A DNA stretch of 64,000 nt from Agrobacterium tumefaciens. GTDB lineage: Bacteria > Pseudomonadota > Alphaproteobacteria > Rhizobiales > Rhizobiaceae. This document shows, piece after piece, positions 46,607 through 58,097 of this stretch. The notes below the pieces were generated by a model. That model did not search any database. It was not told the DNA's origin and saw only the letters and a list, made by a program, of their open reading frames with translations. A program made the position numbers and the translations under genes. The stretch spans positions 142,367 to 206,366 of the forward strand of contig NZ_CP115846.1 of NCBI RefSeq assembly GCF_013318015.2, written 5' to 3'. Numbering within the stretch: position 1 is the first letter of the stretch; every line of letters begins with the position of its first letter.

Positions 46607-47548
46607 ATGTTAATCTACCTGGCGAAGCGGCTAGGGTTTGCTGTTGTGACCCTCCTGAGCGTTCTCACGCTCATCTTCCTAATGGTCCGGATACTTCCTG
46701 GTGACCCCGTGCTCATGATCCTGGGTGATCAGGCTAGTGCGGAGAGCGTCGCGGCTTTGCGGCAGCGTCTCGGTCTCGATCAATCGATCGGCCTTCAGTA
46801 TGTTCACTTTCTAGCGAATGCCGTGACAGGTGACCTCGGCAATTCGATGGTATCGGGTCGGCCAGTCACGGAGGAGGTCTTGAACGTCCTCCCTTACACG
46901 CTGGAACTGACCTTCGCCTCCCTGGTGGTGGGCCTGGCGCTCGGAGTTCCGACGGGAGTATGGGCGGCGGTGAAGCGCAGCAAGCTGCCGGACTACATTC
47001 TCCGGCTGATCTCGCTTATCGGGCTGTCGCTTCCGGGCTTCGTCTCCGCGATCGTCCTGCTGATCGTGTTCGCCATCAATCTCCGCTGGTTTCCCGTGAT
47101 CAGCGCTGGTGGTGATGAAGGTATCGTCAACCGCCTCTGGCAGATGACGCTGCCGGTCGTCTCGCTCGCGCTGATCATGATGGCCTACATCACGAGAGTG
47201 ACGCGTTCCGCGATGCTCGAGGTGCTCAACCAGGATTTCGTTCGCACTGCACGAGCGAAAGGGGCGAGACCTGCTGTCGTCATCTGGAGACATGCTCTCG
47301 GAAACTGCCTGATTCCAATCAGCACTGTCGTCGGCCTCTACCTCGGCATCCTGATCGGTAACTCGGTTCTCACCGAAATCGTCTTCTCGCGGCCCGGTCT
47401 TGGCAAACTGATCCTGACCGCGCTGAGCCAGCGGGACTACACGCTGCTTCAAGGCATGGTGGTCGTCTACACGCTAATCGTCGTGATCGTGAACCTCGCG
47501 ACAGATCTCACTTACGGTCTCTTTGATCCAAGGGTGCAGTACAAATGA
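46607..47548 (+). CDS. Dpp-type ABC importer, permease (DppB-like), probable mannopinic acid system
   Basis: 313 residues. LIYLAKRLGFAVVTLLSVLTLIFLMVRILPGDPVLMILGDQ, EAA loop ARAKGARPAVVIWRHALGN, C-terminal LATDLTYGLFDPRVQYK. First gene of a rightward four-gene importer. Substrate inferred from context: in pTi15955 the moa importer takes up mannopinic acid. Confidence 0.88.
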   Translation: MLIYLAKRLGFAVVTLLSVLTLIFLMVRILPGDPVLMILGDQASAESVAALRQRLGLDQSIGLQYVHFLANAVTGDLGNSMVSGRPVTEEVLNVLPYTLELTFASLVVGLALGVPTGVWAAVKRSKLPDYILRLISLIGLSLPGFVSAIVLLIVFAINLRWFPVISAGGDEGIVNRLWQMTLPVVSLALIMMAYITRVTRSAMLEVLNQDFVRTARAKGARPAVVIWRHALGNCLIPISTVVGLYLGILIGNSVLTEIVFSRPGLGKLILTALSQRDYTLLQGMVVVYTLIVVIVNLATDLTYGLFDPRVQYK

Positions 47549-48425
47549 GCAATTCCACCGTTCCTTCGACGAGTCCCGACCAAGGGTCGCGGAAAGCCAC
47601 AAGCTTCCTCATTCGCATGAACCCATCCATGTGGATCGGCACGGCCATAATCGTGGCGCTCGTTGCCGCCGCCATCCTGGCGCCGCAGATATCTTTCTAT
47701 CCGCCTGCCAAGCAAAACCTGTTCGATCAACTCTCTCCGCCAGGGGCTGACTACCTCCTCGGCGCGGATCAGTTCGGCCGCGATATCTGGACCCGGCTGG
47801 TCTATGGTGCGCGCTACTCGCTGCTGATCGGCTCTCTCGCCGTTCTTGCCGCAATGGTGATCGGCACCTTCATCGGAATGATCGCCGGATTCAGGGGAGG
47901 GAGGATCGACATCATCCTCATGCAGGTGATGGATGTCATCCTGGCCTTCCCGTCGCTGATCCTCGGTATAGCTCTAGTTGCCCTCATGGGCGCCACGATG
48001 ACGAACATCATTGCCGCCATCGCGTTCACGTCCGTCCCCGCATTCGCCCGCGTTGCGAGAGCCGCCGTCCTGACACAGCGCGACAGGGAGTACGTGCAGG
48101 CGTGCAGCGCCATGGGTTTCTCCGGACCGCGAATTCTGTTCCGTCACATACTCCCGGCCATTCTCCCGGAGGTGATGGTGCTGGCCTCGCTTTGGATGGC
48201 GAACGCAGTGAGGACGGAGGCATCACTGGCTTTCGTCGGGCTCGGTATTGCGCCGCCTGCGCCGACCTGGGGCGGCATGGTGCGGGACGGCTTCCAGGTC
48301 ATCCTGAGTTCTCCATACCTTGCCCTGTTTCCGAGCCTGGCGATCCTGCTGCTCGTTCTGGCATTCAATCTGATCGGTGACGGTCTGCGCGACCTTATCG
48401 ATCCCCGAATGAAGGATTCTCACTG

Positions 48426-48426
<1 letters not shown>
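47545..48426 (+). CDS. Dpp-type ABC importer, permease (DppC-like)
   Basis: 293 residues. YLLGADQFGRDIWTRLVYGARYS near residue 70, EAA loop ACSAMGFSGPRILFRHILPAIL, C-terminal LAFNLIGDGLRDLIDPRMKD. Start overlaps the stop of DppB-like by four bases. Confidence 0.9.
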
Positions 48427-50192
<1,766 letters not shown>

Positions 50193-50306
50193 CAAGATCG
50201 GGCGACGAGATGGCTGCGCCCGGTCAGCCTTGCCGAGACACGCATAGGATACTGCGGTGGATGGTCCAGATGCAGGTAAAATTCATCAGTGAAAAGGGGA
50301 GTTCGC

Positions 50307-51875
50307 ATGAAATACAAAGCTTACTGGACATCTGTGGCTATCGCCGTCGGCGTGGTGGGAGGCATCGCTTCGCTTCCGAACGTGGCCTACGCCGCGAAGA
50401 CGGAACTTTCCATGGGAGTAGCCGCCGAAGATGTGACAACGCTTGATCCGCACTTCGCGACGACCACATCGGATCGGACGCTGGCATCATACGTGTTCGG
50501 CGCCCTGGTCCGTTTTGCCCCCGGCTCGGCAAACCCCTCCACGATCGAACCCGACCTGGCGGAAAGCTGGAGCCCGAGTGCAGACCAACTGGTCTGGACA
50601 TTCAAGCTCCGACCGGGTGTCAAGTGGCAGTCGGGCTTCGGGGATGTGAACACAGACGACGTCGTGTTCAGCCTGGAGAAGGCCCGGGACCCCAAGCGCT
50701 CGGCCTTCTCTGGAGACTATGCTGCCATCCAGAAGGTTGAAGCGGTCGATGCGAGCACCGTTCGCATCACGCTTTCCAAGCGAGTCCCCAGCCTGCTGGC
50801 GCTTCTCTCTAACTACTCGGGCGGCTTCATCATTTCGAAGAAGGCCTACGAAGAGCGTGGGGAAGACTTTAAGCGTCGTCCAGTCGGTTTCGGCCCGTTC
50901 CAAGTGGCATCCGTGCAGCCCGGTCAGTCCGTGACTTTGACGGCTTATGCTGAGTACTTCAGAGGGAAGCCCAAGCTTTCGAAGGTGACCTACAGGTTCC
51001 TCAACAATGACGCTGCTCGCGATCTGGCATTCGAGTCCGGCGAACTCGATGTCGAGCAAGGCAATCAAGATCAGCGTTGGTTGACGCGGCTCGAGGCAAA
51101 TCCAGAAAACCGGGTCGATACCATTGAACCGGCGGAACTGAATGTCCTTCACGTCAACATAACAAAGCCACCCTTCAACGACATCCGTGTCCGTCAGGCT
51201 CTCGCTCATGCGGTGAACGCGGCGCAGATTGCTAAGTACAGAGGCGATCGCGTTAACCGGGCAGTCCCGTCGGTCATCCCGTCGAACAATCTCGGCTTCA
51301 ATCCCGACGCAGGGGTTTTGGAATACGACCCTGCGAAGTCGAAGGCCCTGCTGGCTGAAGCCGGGTTCCCGAACGGGATAACCGTCACCATGCTCGCCAG
51401 CCAGTTGCCGGGCCTGGAGAGCCTGGCGCAACTGGTTCAGGCTCAGGCCGCCGAGGGCGGTATCACCCTCACTCTCCAACCCGTCGAACACGCGACCTGG
51501 CACCAGATGATCCGCAAGGATCTGAGCCCCATCGTCCTCTACGGCGCGGCGCGGTTCCCGATTGCCGACTACTACCTCACGCAGTTCTACCACTCGAACA
51601 GCGAGATCGGAAAACCGACCGCCGTCGTAAACTTCAGTCATTGCAACGTCGCCGACGAGCAGATCGAGGCTGCTCGTACCGAAGTCGATCCGGCCAAGCA
51701 GATCGAACTTTGGAAAGAAGCGCAAAAACTGATCGTCGGCAATGTGTGCGCGATCCCTCTCACCGAAAACCTGGGGGCCTGGGCCAGAAAGAGCAAGCTC
51801 AATTGGGGCTTCGAGATGAAGGGATCCATGCCGTCGGCGCCGCTCATCACGGAACAGACGTATTTCGCAGACTGA
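50307..51875 (+). CDS. Dpp-type ABC importer, substrate-binding protein
   Basis: 522 residues from MKYKAYWTSVAIAVGVVGG at 50307, just after GGGGAG; an in-frame ATG at 50289 lies before that site. Signal peptide ends NVAYA before AKTELSMGVAAEDVTTLDPHF. Contains DLAESWSPSADQLVWTFKLRPGVKW and VRQALAHAVNAAQIAKY, typical of the oligopeptide/opine family. Last gene of the importer; the ligand is probably mannopinic acid. Confidence 0.87.
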   Translation: MKYKAYWTSVAIAVGVVGGIASLPNVAYAAKTELSMGVAAEDVTTLDPHFATTTSDRTLASYVFGALVRFAPGSANPSTIEPDLAESWSPSADQLVWTFKLRPGVKWQSGFGDVNTDDVVFSLEKARDPKRSAFSGDYAAIQKVEAVDASTVRITLSKRVPSLLALLSNYSGGFIISKKAYEERGEDFKRRPVGFGPFQVASVQPGQSVTLTAYAEYFRGKPKLSKVTYRFLNNDAARDLAFESGELDVEQGNQDQRWLTRLEANPENRVDTIEPAELNVLHVNITKPPFNDIRVRQALAHAVNAAQIAKYRGDRVNRAVPSVIPSNNLGFNPDAGVLEYDPAKSKALLAEAGFPNGITVTMLASQLPGLESLAQLVQAQAAEGGITLTLQPVEHATWHQMIRKDLSPIVLYGAARFPIADYYLTQFYHSNSEIGKPTAVVNFSHCNVADEQIEAARTEVDPAKQIELWKEAQKLIVGNVCAIPLTENLGAWARKSKLNWGFEMKGSMPSAPLITEQTYFAD

Positions 51876-52104
51876 ACTCGGCTTCCGGGTCATAAGGGAA
51901 CTCACTGAATAACTGCGGTTTGGTGGGAGCCGGCTCCGCGATCGGCCTCGGTGAATTCTGAAAGCTTCCTCCCGGAGAAGGGTGGTCGGCCGACCTTCGC
52001 AGCGATGTCGAAGGACGGGCGATCGCCCTTCGGGAGCGTGACTGCGCCTGCCGAGCCGCTGCGGCATCAAGAATCGATTCCGCAGTTTACGGAGGGATGA
52101 CGTA
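51876..52104. other. Spacer between importer and aldo-keto reductase pseudogene
   Basis: About 230 bases, nothing recognised apart from the GGAGGG ribosome binding site of the pseudogene near 52091-52096. Confidence 0.4.
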
Positions 52105-53152
52105 ATGGAATATCGACAGCTAGGCCGCTCAGGTCTCAGGGTTTCAACGATCACGATGGGCACGATGACCTTGGGGGGGCGCGGAAGGTCGGAGATCTTG
52201 GTGTCCCCGAAGCTCAAAGGCTCGTCGACGTGTGTATCGATGCAGGTGTCAACCTGATCGATACCGCAGATGTGTACTCGGACGGGAAGTCCGAAGAGAT
52301 CATTGGTGAGGTTCTTGGTGGCAAACGCAAGAACGGCGTCCTTGTTGCCACGAAGGCGCGCTTCCCGATGGGCAAGGGTCCCAACGACGCAGGCAACTCC
52401 CGGCACATCTCATCGAAGCGTGTGAAGCCAGCCTCAAACGGCTGAAAACCGATGTCATCGACCTGTATCAGTTGCACGAATGGGATGGGCACACGCCACT
52501 TGACGAAACCATGGAGGCGCTCGATACCCTCGTTCGTCAGGGCAAAGTGCGCTACATCGGTTGCTCCAACTTCTCGGACTGGCACATCATGAAGGTAATG
52601 GGTGTCAGCGAAGCGCGATAGACGCGAGCGGTTCGTAAGCCAGCAGGTCCACTACACCCTCGAAGCCCGTGATGCAGAATACGAGCTTCTTCCTGTGACC
52701 GTCGACCAGGGCCTTGGCGTGCTCGTGTAGAGCCCGCTCTCGGGGGGCCTTCTTTCAGGCAAGCATCGTCGCGACCAGGCAGCCCCAGAAGGTAGCCGTC
52801 AGCTCGCTGGTTGGAAGGAACCGCCGATCCGCGATGAAAACCGACTGTGGAACATTGTCGACAAGCTCGTCGAAATTGCCGACGGCCGAGGCATCTCCGT
52901 TGCCCAGGTTGCGCTTGCCTGGCTCATCGGCCTGAAGCCCATCACTTCCGTTGTTATCGGCGGTCGCACCGAGGCGCAGTTCAAGGACAACCTCGCCGCG
53001 GCGGAGCTGATCTTGACTGCCGAGGAACGGCAGCGGTTGGACGACGTGAGCCTTCCGCCTCTGATCTACCCCTATTGGCACCAGAGGAATGAGGCGAAGG
53101 ATCGCCTGAGCGCGCCGACCTTGAACTCGTGGCGCCTCATCTCAAGCGGTAA
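52105..53152 (+). pseudogene. Aldo-keto reductase, inactivated copy
   Basis: Aligns along its length with the intact gene at 29930-30994 (MEYRQLGRSGLRVSTITMGTM, ending PHLKR). Breaks visible: a deletion and frameshift near 52170-52185 (after TMTLGG), a one-base loss near 52407, a frameshift with stop near 52618, an in-frame TAG at 52728-52730 replacing the Trp of VLIWSPL, and a frameshift near 53117. The ribosome binding site GGAGGG is kept. The copies differ throughout, so this is an old paralogue and not a recent duplicate. Confidence 0.9.
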
Positions 53153-53191
53153 AGATGAATGATCGGCGGCCAACCGCCGATCATTCATCTT
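53152..53191. terminator. Perfect 18-base-pair hairpin terminator
   Basis: AAGATGAATGATCGGCGG (53152-53169), loop CCAA, and its exact complement (53174-53191). It starts within the stop codon of the decayed reductase and lies 145 bases after the trb operon's last gene on the other strand. It is well placed to stop transcription from both directions. Confidence 0.7.
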
Positions 53192-53336
53192 GGACTCGAA
53201 TCGCGTGAGAGCTGGATTTCGAGAGGCACGATCGAAACTAGAAATGTTAAATGGCTTGGCACGTGAAGGGAACGCGGGCCTAGATGATGGCGCGCACATC
53301 ACCTTTTCGAAGCCATGCCAAAGCTTTGATTCATTA

Positions 53337-54650
53337 TCACTTTTTGTAAATGCTCGGAAATACTATGTCCTGATCAACCAGGACATTAAAGTTGTATCCC
53401 GGCCGGATTTCCAGCGTGGGCTGGACATCCATATTGCGCTGGATTGTCCGGTCCGCAACCCGCCCGAACGTCTCCGCGAAATTCCGCCTGGCGGCATCCG
53501 AGGCGGTGTCCTGGGTCGCCAGCGTCGAACTCTGCGGCACGGCCATGTCGATCCCGGTTCCGATCAGGGCAATCAGCACGGCCGAACCAAACGTTTTGAG
53601 GTAGTGGTTATCCACCTTATCGTTAAACCCGCCATAACCTTCAGCGTCCGTTCCCGCCATGCCGCCGATCTGCAGAGTCGCGCCGTTCGGAAAGATAATA
53701 TCGGACCAGACGACGAGTACGCGGCTCTGGCCGAACGATACCTTGCTGTCGTAACGGCCGAGCAGTTTCGTCCCTTGCGGGATCAGCAGGCGATGTCCGG
53801 TTGCGCTGTCATAGACGTTCTGGCTCACCTGCGCGGTAATTCGGCCGGGCAGATCCGAATTTATGCCTGATATCAGTGTTGCCGGGATGACCGAGCCTCG
53901 TTTCAGTTCGTAGAGTGACTGCTGCGGCACGACGCGATTTGGCAGATAGCCGAGGTCCTTAAGATCGGCGTTGAAGAAGTCTTCCTTGCTGTTCTGCCCG
54001 TTGGGATCGATGTTTTGACCGCCGAGGCCGGCGCGTAAGGCGGCGGCATACAGATCGGAAGCTCCTGTCGTTGAAGTCGAGTTCGCTGCTGTTCTGTTTG
54101 CTATGACCTCGTCTGTTGTTGCTCGAGCTTCCAGCTTGCCGCGATCGATGGCGAGCGGCGCATCATAGGCAGCATCGTTGGCCTGCATGCGCGCCATGTG
54201 CTGGCGCTGTCTTTCACGGAGATATTGCTCCCGTTGCTCGCGCTCGAGGCGTGCACGCCAGACCGCCTCCGGCTCCAGTTCTTGTCCGCGCCGCTGTTCC
54301 TGACGCGTCTCCGGAGTCGCGGTGAACGGATTACTCGCCTTTTCGTCCACCTGCTTCGTCTCGACAGGGGTCGGCTGAAACGTCGTCTGTTGCTGCGGTT
54401 CGTCGATAATACCGTCGGTGACACCGCGCTTGATCTGATCGGCAAAAGTTGAGGCGGGATCGCCGGAACTGGTCTCCGGGCCTTTATCCCTCCCGAAATA
54501 AAGCCCGCGCGAGGCGAGCCCATAGAAGATGATGGCGAGGAAGGCGACTGCCAGCACGATGACGACGACGATCGGCAGGCGATTGATCCGGCGAATGCCT
54601 GATGCCGCCTGACTGTTCTGCGCGCCGCCGAGGTTGAGGGATTGCACCAT
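53337..54650 (-). CDS. trbI: Conjugal transfer protein TrbI
   Basis: VirB10-like core-complex protein. From MVQSLNLGGAQNSQAASGIRR (54650): one membrane segment (LPIVVVIVLAVAFLAIIFYGL), a proline/glutamine-rich periplasmic region with coiled coil (REQYLRERQRQHM), then the VirB10 barrel (RGSVIPATLISGINSDLPGRITAQVSQNVYD). 437 residues. Last gene of the trb operon. Final ATGs at 54665 and 54650 differ by five residues. Confidence 0.94.
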   Translation of the reverse strand: MVQSLNLGGAQNSQAASGIRRINRLPIVVVIVLAVAFLAIIFYGLASRGLYFGRDKGPETSSGDPASTFADQIKRGVTDGIIDEPQQQTTFQPTPVETKQVDEKASNPFTATPETRQEQRRGQELEPEAVWRARLEREQREQYLRERQRQHMARMQANDAAYDAPLAIDRGKLEARATTDEVIANRTAANSTSTTGASDLYAAALRAGLGGQNIDPNGQNSKEDFFNADLKDLGYLPNRVVPQQSLYELKRGSVIPATLISGINSDLPGRITAQVSQNVYDSATGHRLLIPQGTKLLGRYDSKVSFGQSRVLVVWSDIIFPNGATLQIGGMAGTDAEGYGGFNDKVDNHYLKTFGSAVLIALIGTGIDMAVPQSSTLATQDTASDAARRNFAETFGRVADRTIQRNMDVQPTLEIRPGYNFNVLVDQDIVFPSIYKK

Positions 54651-54661
54651 GATATTCGCCC

Positions 54662-55138
54662 TCACCCGCGCCGCATCAGCGAAAGCGCGCTCGTCGCCAT
54701 GGCACCGGTCGAAGTCACCGTGTAAGCGCGGCCGAGTTCGACGCTGTTGGTCGAAAGGCGCGCCAGTACCTGCCCGTCGAATGGTATGATCACATAGGCA
54801 AGTGGGAGGACGGTCGCTCCGCTATCCGTCTTCTGGTCGGTGACGACCGCATAGCCCCATCCCTTCAGCGCCGCGTCCAGTGCCTGACCGAAGGGTGAAG
54901 TATCGACCTTTAGTGCAACGGTTGCCTTGCCCGGCCCGATCTGTTCGACAAGACGGCTGACCATGTCGCAAGCAATGGCGCTCGCCGCCGGTCCAGAGAT
55001 TTCGGGCGGCGCGTTGCTGGCGACAAGACCTTCTGTATCGATCGATTGGCACCCAGAAAGGAGGATGGCGAGGATGCAGGCGGCAGCAAGGCCAGTTTTA
55101 TGGTTCAGCGGGCGTCGCATGAAGGCAAGAATCTTCAT
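54662..55138 (-). CDS. trbH: Conjugal transfer protein TrbH (lipoprotein)
   Basis: 158-residue small protein with a lipoprotein signal, [13 protein letters not shown], where Cys is the lipid site. Lies between trbG and trbI with overlapping ends, the fixed order of Ti trb operons. Likely outer-membrane partner of the TrbG/TrbI channel. A second ATG one codon earlier (55141) is equally possible. Confidence 0.9.
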   Translation of the reverse strand: MKILAFMRRPLNHKTGLAAACILAILLSGCQSIDTEGLVASNAPPEISGPAASAIACDMVSRLVEQIGPGKATVALKVDTSPFGQALDAALKGWGYAVVTDQKTDSGATVLPLAYVIIPFDGQVLARLSTNSVELGRAYTVTSTGAMATSALSLMRRG

Positions 55139-55992
55139 CACCGCCCTCCCCTGCTGATCGTCACCTTTTGTTGTTTCCAGCCGACGCCCGAGACGAGCAC
55201 CGCGCGATCGATGTTGTAATCGACCACCATCATATTGCTCTTCATGCGGTAGTTGACGATACGGTTCTGGCCACCGGAGACGACGAAGAGAATCGGCGCA
55301 TCCTGACCCGAGATCGACCGCGGGAACTGGATGTAGGTTTTCAGGCCATCGGAATAGACCCGTGTCGGCCGCCAGCCGGCACTGCCCGATATGGAATAGG
55401 AAAAGCTTAAGTGCTCCGCCGGCACCCCGGCGCCGGGGATCGTACTGGCTTCAAGCCGAGCGTTGACGTCGGCGAGTTTCGTGGAAACATCCTCGGGATA
55501 TTCGAAGCCGACACGGGCCATATATTGCGTGGGATGCGACTTGAGCTGGATATGATATGTCCGCCGGGATGTGGTCACGACCATCGAAGTGACGAGCTCC
55601 GGTTCCGATGGCTTGACGATCAGGTGGATGGCCTGGCCGCCGGCCGCGCCCGATGTCGCCGGCTCTACTTTCCAGCGGACCGTATCCCCGACCAGCACAT
55701 CGCGCACCACCTCGCCGCCCTGAAGTTCGATATCGCAGACCTGCAGCGGTGAGCAGACGACCGATGGCTGAACCTCGCCATAGAGAAAGATCACCTTACC
55801 GTCCGCGCCTTTGGTGACCAGACCCTTCGACCCGCGCCATTGGGTCGAAAGCCCCAAGCCCTTCCCCTCATTGGGGCTGACGCCATCAGCGGAGAACGCC
55901 TCTGACGCGTTGATGAGGGAAACGACCAAGAATGCAGAAAGGATCGCGGTGGCATTCAGCATGACTGATAAAAATCGAAGTCTAGAATTCAT
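55138..55992 (-). CDS. trbG: Conjugal transfer protein TrbG
   Basis: VirB9-like component. 284 residues from [18 protein letters not shown] with a signal peptide ending near ASEAFSADG. Contains the VirB9-type [30 protein letters not shown] and C-terminal [20 protein letters not shown] features. The longer frame to 56052 overlaps trbF and is not preferred. Confidence 0.92.
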   Translation of the reverse strand: MNSRLRFLSVMLNATAILSAFLVVSLINASEAFSADGVSPNEGKGLGLSTQWRGSKGLVTKGADGKVIFLYGEVQPSVVCSPLQVCDIELQGGEVVRDVLVGDTVRWKVEPATSGAAGGQAIHLIVKPSEPELVTSMVVTTSRRTYHIQLKSHPTQYMARVGFEYPEDVSTKLADVNARLEASTIPGAGVPAEHLSFSYSISGSAGWRPTRVYSDGLKTYIQFPRSISGQDAPILFVVSGGQNRIVNYRMKSNMMVVDYNIDRAVLVSGVGWKQQKVTISRGGR

Positions 55993-56008
55993 GTTCAGGT
56001 CATGCCTT

Positions 56009-56671
56009 TCAAAGCTGTGCAGTCCAGTCGAAATCGCGGAGATAGAGACCAATGGGATTGAGACGGATGATGCCTTCGTCCTGGGGCGGCGTCAGCGTCA
56101 CAGTGGCAATGCCGCGGAAGCGGCGTGTCGCCGTTTCCTTGCCTCGGCGATCGCGCTCGAATTCGGTCCAGTCGACCTGATAGCTCTGGTTCGATAGCGC
56201 GACGATGTTGTTGACCTCGATGGCCACGGTCGCTGTCTTCGCCTTTTCGAACGGCGAATTCGAGCGGAACCAGGCATTGACCTTTTCGGTCGCCGGATCG
56301 GATGTCCGCAGCAGCCCGTAGGTCCGGTCGATATATTGTTTCTGGACGAGGGCGTCGGGCGTGACGGAGCGGAAGTTCGAGACGAAACTGCCGAGCGTGG
56401 CACGCACCACGCGCGGATCGGCATATTCGATCTGTTGCGGAAAGCCGGCATTGACGGCCGTGCCGAGCTTGTCGACCTCGACGATATAGGGGATCAGCTT
56501 CACCTGCGTGCTCTGGTAGAGCGCATAGCCGAAACCGATCACCGCCATTGTCATGCCGGTGATGCCGACGATGCGCCAGGCGGCGGCCGCTTTCACATAC
56601 GAGCCGTAGCGCTCGTTCCATTCGTTTCGCGCAGCGATATAGGGATTGTCTGGTGGAGTGGTTCCAGCCAT
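56009..56671 (-). CDS. trbF: Conjugal transfer protein TrbF
   Basis: 220-residue VirB8-like inner-membrane protein. [21 protein letters not shown], a single membrane segment ([21 protein letters not shown]), then a periplasmic domain ending [12 protein letters not shown], as in other TrbF proteins. Confidence 0.94.
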   Translation of the reverse strand: MAGTTPPDNPYIAARNEWNERYGSYVKAAAAWRIVGITGMTMAVIGFGYALYQSTQVKLIPYIVEVDKLGTAVNAGFPQQIEYADPRVVRATLGSFVSNFRSVTPDALVQKQYIDRTYGLLRTSDPATEKVNAWFRSNSPFEKAKTATVAIEVNNIVALSNQSYQVDWTEFERDRRGKETATRRFRGIATVTLTPPQDEGIIRLNPIGLYLRDFDWTAQL

Positions 56672-56685
56672 GCGCTGTCAGCCTC

Positions 56686-57873
56686 TTATTTCTTGTCATT
56701 GATCGGTGGTGGCGGCGGTGTACCAGGCCGGCCGGATTGCTGATCGAGCTTGGCGTTGGCGAGGCCGAGCATCGAACCGGCATAGGCGCCGGGCGAGCCA
56801 ATGGCCTTGTCCTTGGCAGCCGAGCCAACTGCGCCGGCCGCGCCGCCGACTCCGGCTTCCAGGCCACGCATGGCGGCACTTGCCAAAGACGCTCCGCCTG
56901 CCCTTGCGGCACTTGCTGCCTCAAATCCCCGATTTGCCGCGCCGATCGTCAGGAACCCGGCGCCGAGTGCTGCGGATGCGGCCTGCCCGCCATGGCGGAT
57001 GGCTTCCATGCCGCCGCCTACCGACGCACCCTGCACCACGCCCTGAAGGATCGGCGGGACGTACATGGCGATGACAAAGATCACGACCGAAATCCCGGCG
57101 ATGGCAAGCGTCGTGATGAACTGTTCGGAGGTGGCCGTCGGCGCTTCGGCCAGACCGAGCAGGATGTCGGAGCCGATCTTGGCGATCATCACCATCGCCA
57201 TGAGCTTCATGCCAACCGAAAAAGCATAGACCAGATATTTGACGGCAAAATCCTTGGTGTAGGACGAGCCGCCAAGCCCGAGCATGATCATGCCGGCAAG
57301 CAGACCAACATACATCTCGACCATGACGGCGACGAAGATTGCCGCAACGAGCGAGAACGACACGACGACAACCACCATGGCAAACACGGCGGCGATCGCC
57401 AGCGCGTTGTCCTCGAAGACGCCGAACTTCGCCTGCTCCGACATTTTGGTCGCAACGCGGATTCCGGCATCAAAGATATTGGCGGGTGAGGCCGAACCGC
57501 TGCCGGCGCCGATCTGATAGAGGCTGTCGACCACGGCTTTGGCAAACGCTGGCCCTTCGTTGAGGATGAAGGCGAAGAGACCGATGAACATGATGCGCTT
57601 GACGAGTTCCGCAAACCAGCTATCGAGCGAGGCGGCATTGATCGCCAGCCACACAGCGGCGATCCCGACCTCAATCCCGGCTAGGATCCAGAACAGCGAA
57701 CGTGCCGCATTCATCACGGTCGTCTCCCAGCCCTTGGCGGCCGTCACGACGGAGTTTTCCAATGTGGTGAGCACTGCGCCCTGCTGTGCAAGGGCCGACG
57801 TGCTTGCGACAAGGGCAACGCCGATTGCAATGAGGGTAAGTTCAAGTCGGCGGGAGGTGCGGACGATTACCAT
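56686..57873 (-). CDS. trbL: Conjugal transfer protein TrbL
   Basis: 395-residue polytopic membrane protein related to VirB6, with at least five hydrophobic segments (MFIGLFAFILNEGPAFAKAVVDSLY, FAMVVVVVSFSLVAAIFVAVMVEMYVGLLAGMIML). The C-terminus is Ala/Gly-rich and ends in a proline run (GTPPPPPINDKK). Follows trbK with a small overlap. Confidence 0.93.
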   Translation of the reverse strand: MVIVRTSRRLELTLIAIGVALVASTSALAQQGAVLTTLENSVVTAAKGWETTVMNAARSLFWILAGIEVGIAAVWLAINAASLDSWFAELVKRIMFIGLFAFILNEGPAFAKAVVDSLYQIGAGSGSASPANIFDAGIRVATKMSEQAKFGVFEDNALAIAAVFAMVVVVVSFSLVAAIFVAVMVEMYVGLLAGMIMLGLGGSSYTKDFAVKYLVYAFSVGMKLMAMVMIAKIGSDILLGLAEAPTATSEQFITTLAIAGISVVIFVIAMYVPPILQGVVQGASVGGGMEAIRHGGQAASAALGAGFLTIGAANRGFEAASAARAGGASLASAAMRGLEAGVGGAAGAVGSAAKDKAIGSPGAYAGSMLGLANAKLDQQSGRPGTPPPPPINDKK

Positions 57874-58097
57874 CGTGGCTTCATCTCCTGCCCGCCGCGG
57901 ATGTCGCGGGTGGTATCACCACTGAGGAACTGCTCGCGATGTTGGCGCTTTTCTTCATCGGAGGCGGGACCGGTTGCGGCCGCACCTGAACCGGATATCG
58001 AGGTCGGCTCGGGCTGGATCAGCTTCCAGCTGACAGCGCCACCCGCAGCGACGATCCCTGCGCCCACGAGGATAATGATCAGGCGCGGGCTCACCAC
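57867..58097 (-). CDS. trbK: Conjugal transfer protein TrbK (entry exclusion position)
   Basis: 76 residues with one N-terminal hydrophobic segment (LIIILVGAGIVAAGGAVSW) and a charged C-terminus. Identified by size and its place between trbJ and trbL. No lipoprotein Cys is seen. The C-terminal DTTRDIRGGQEMKPRW closely resembles the last residues of TrbJ (GTEQDIRGGQTMEPRW), a shared tail. Confidence 0.85.
   Translation of the reverse strand: MVSPRLIIILVGAGIVAAGGAVSWKLIQPEPTSISGSGAAATGPASDEEKRQHREQFLSGDTTRDIRGGQEMKPRW

Noticed and set aside
50487..52406. 639-residue minus-strand frame across the binding-protein gene and the pseudogene
   Set aside because: Antisense of a well-supported binding protein and of a decayed reductase; no family features.
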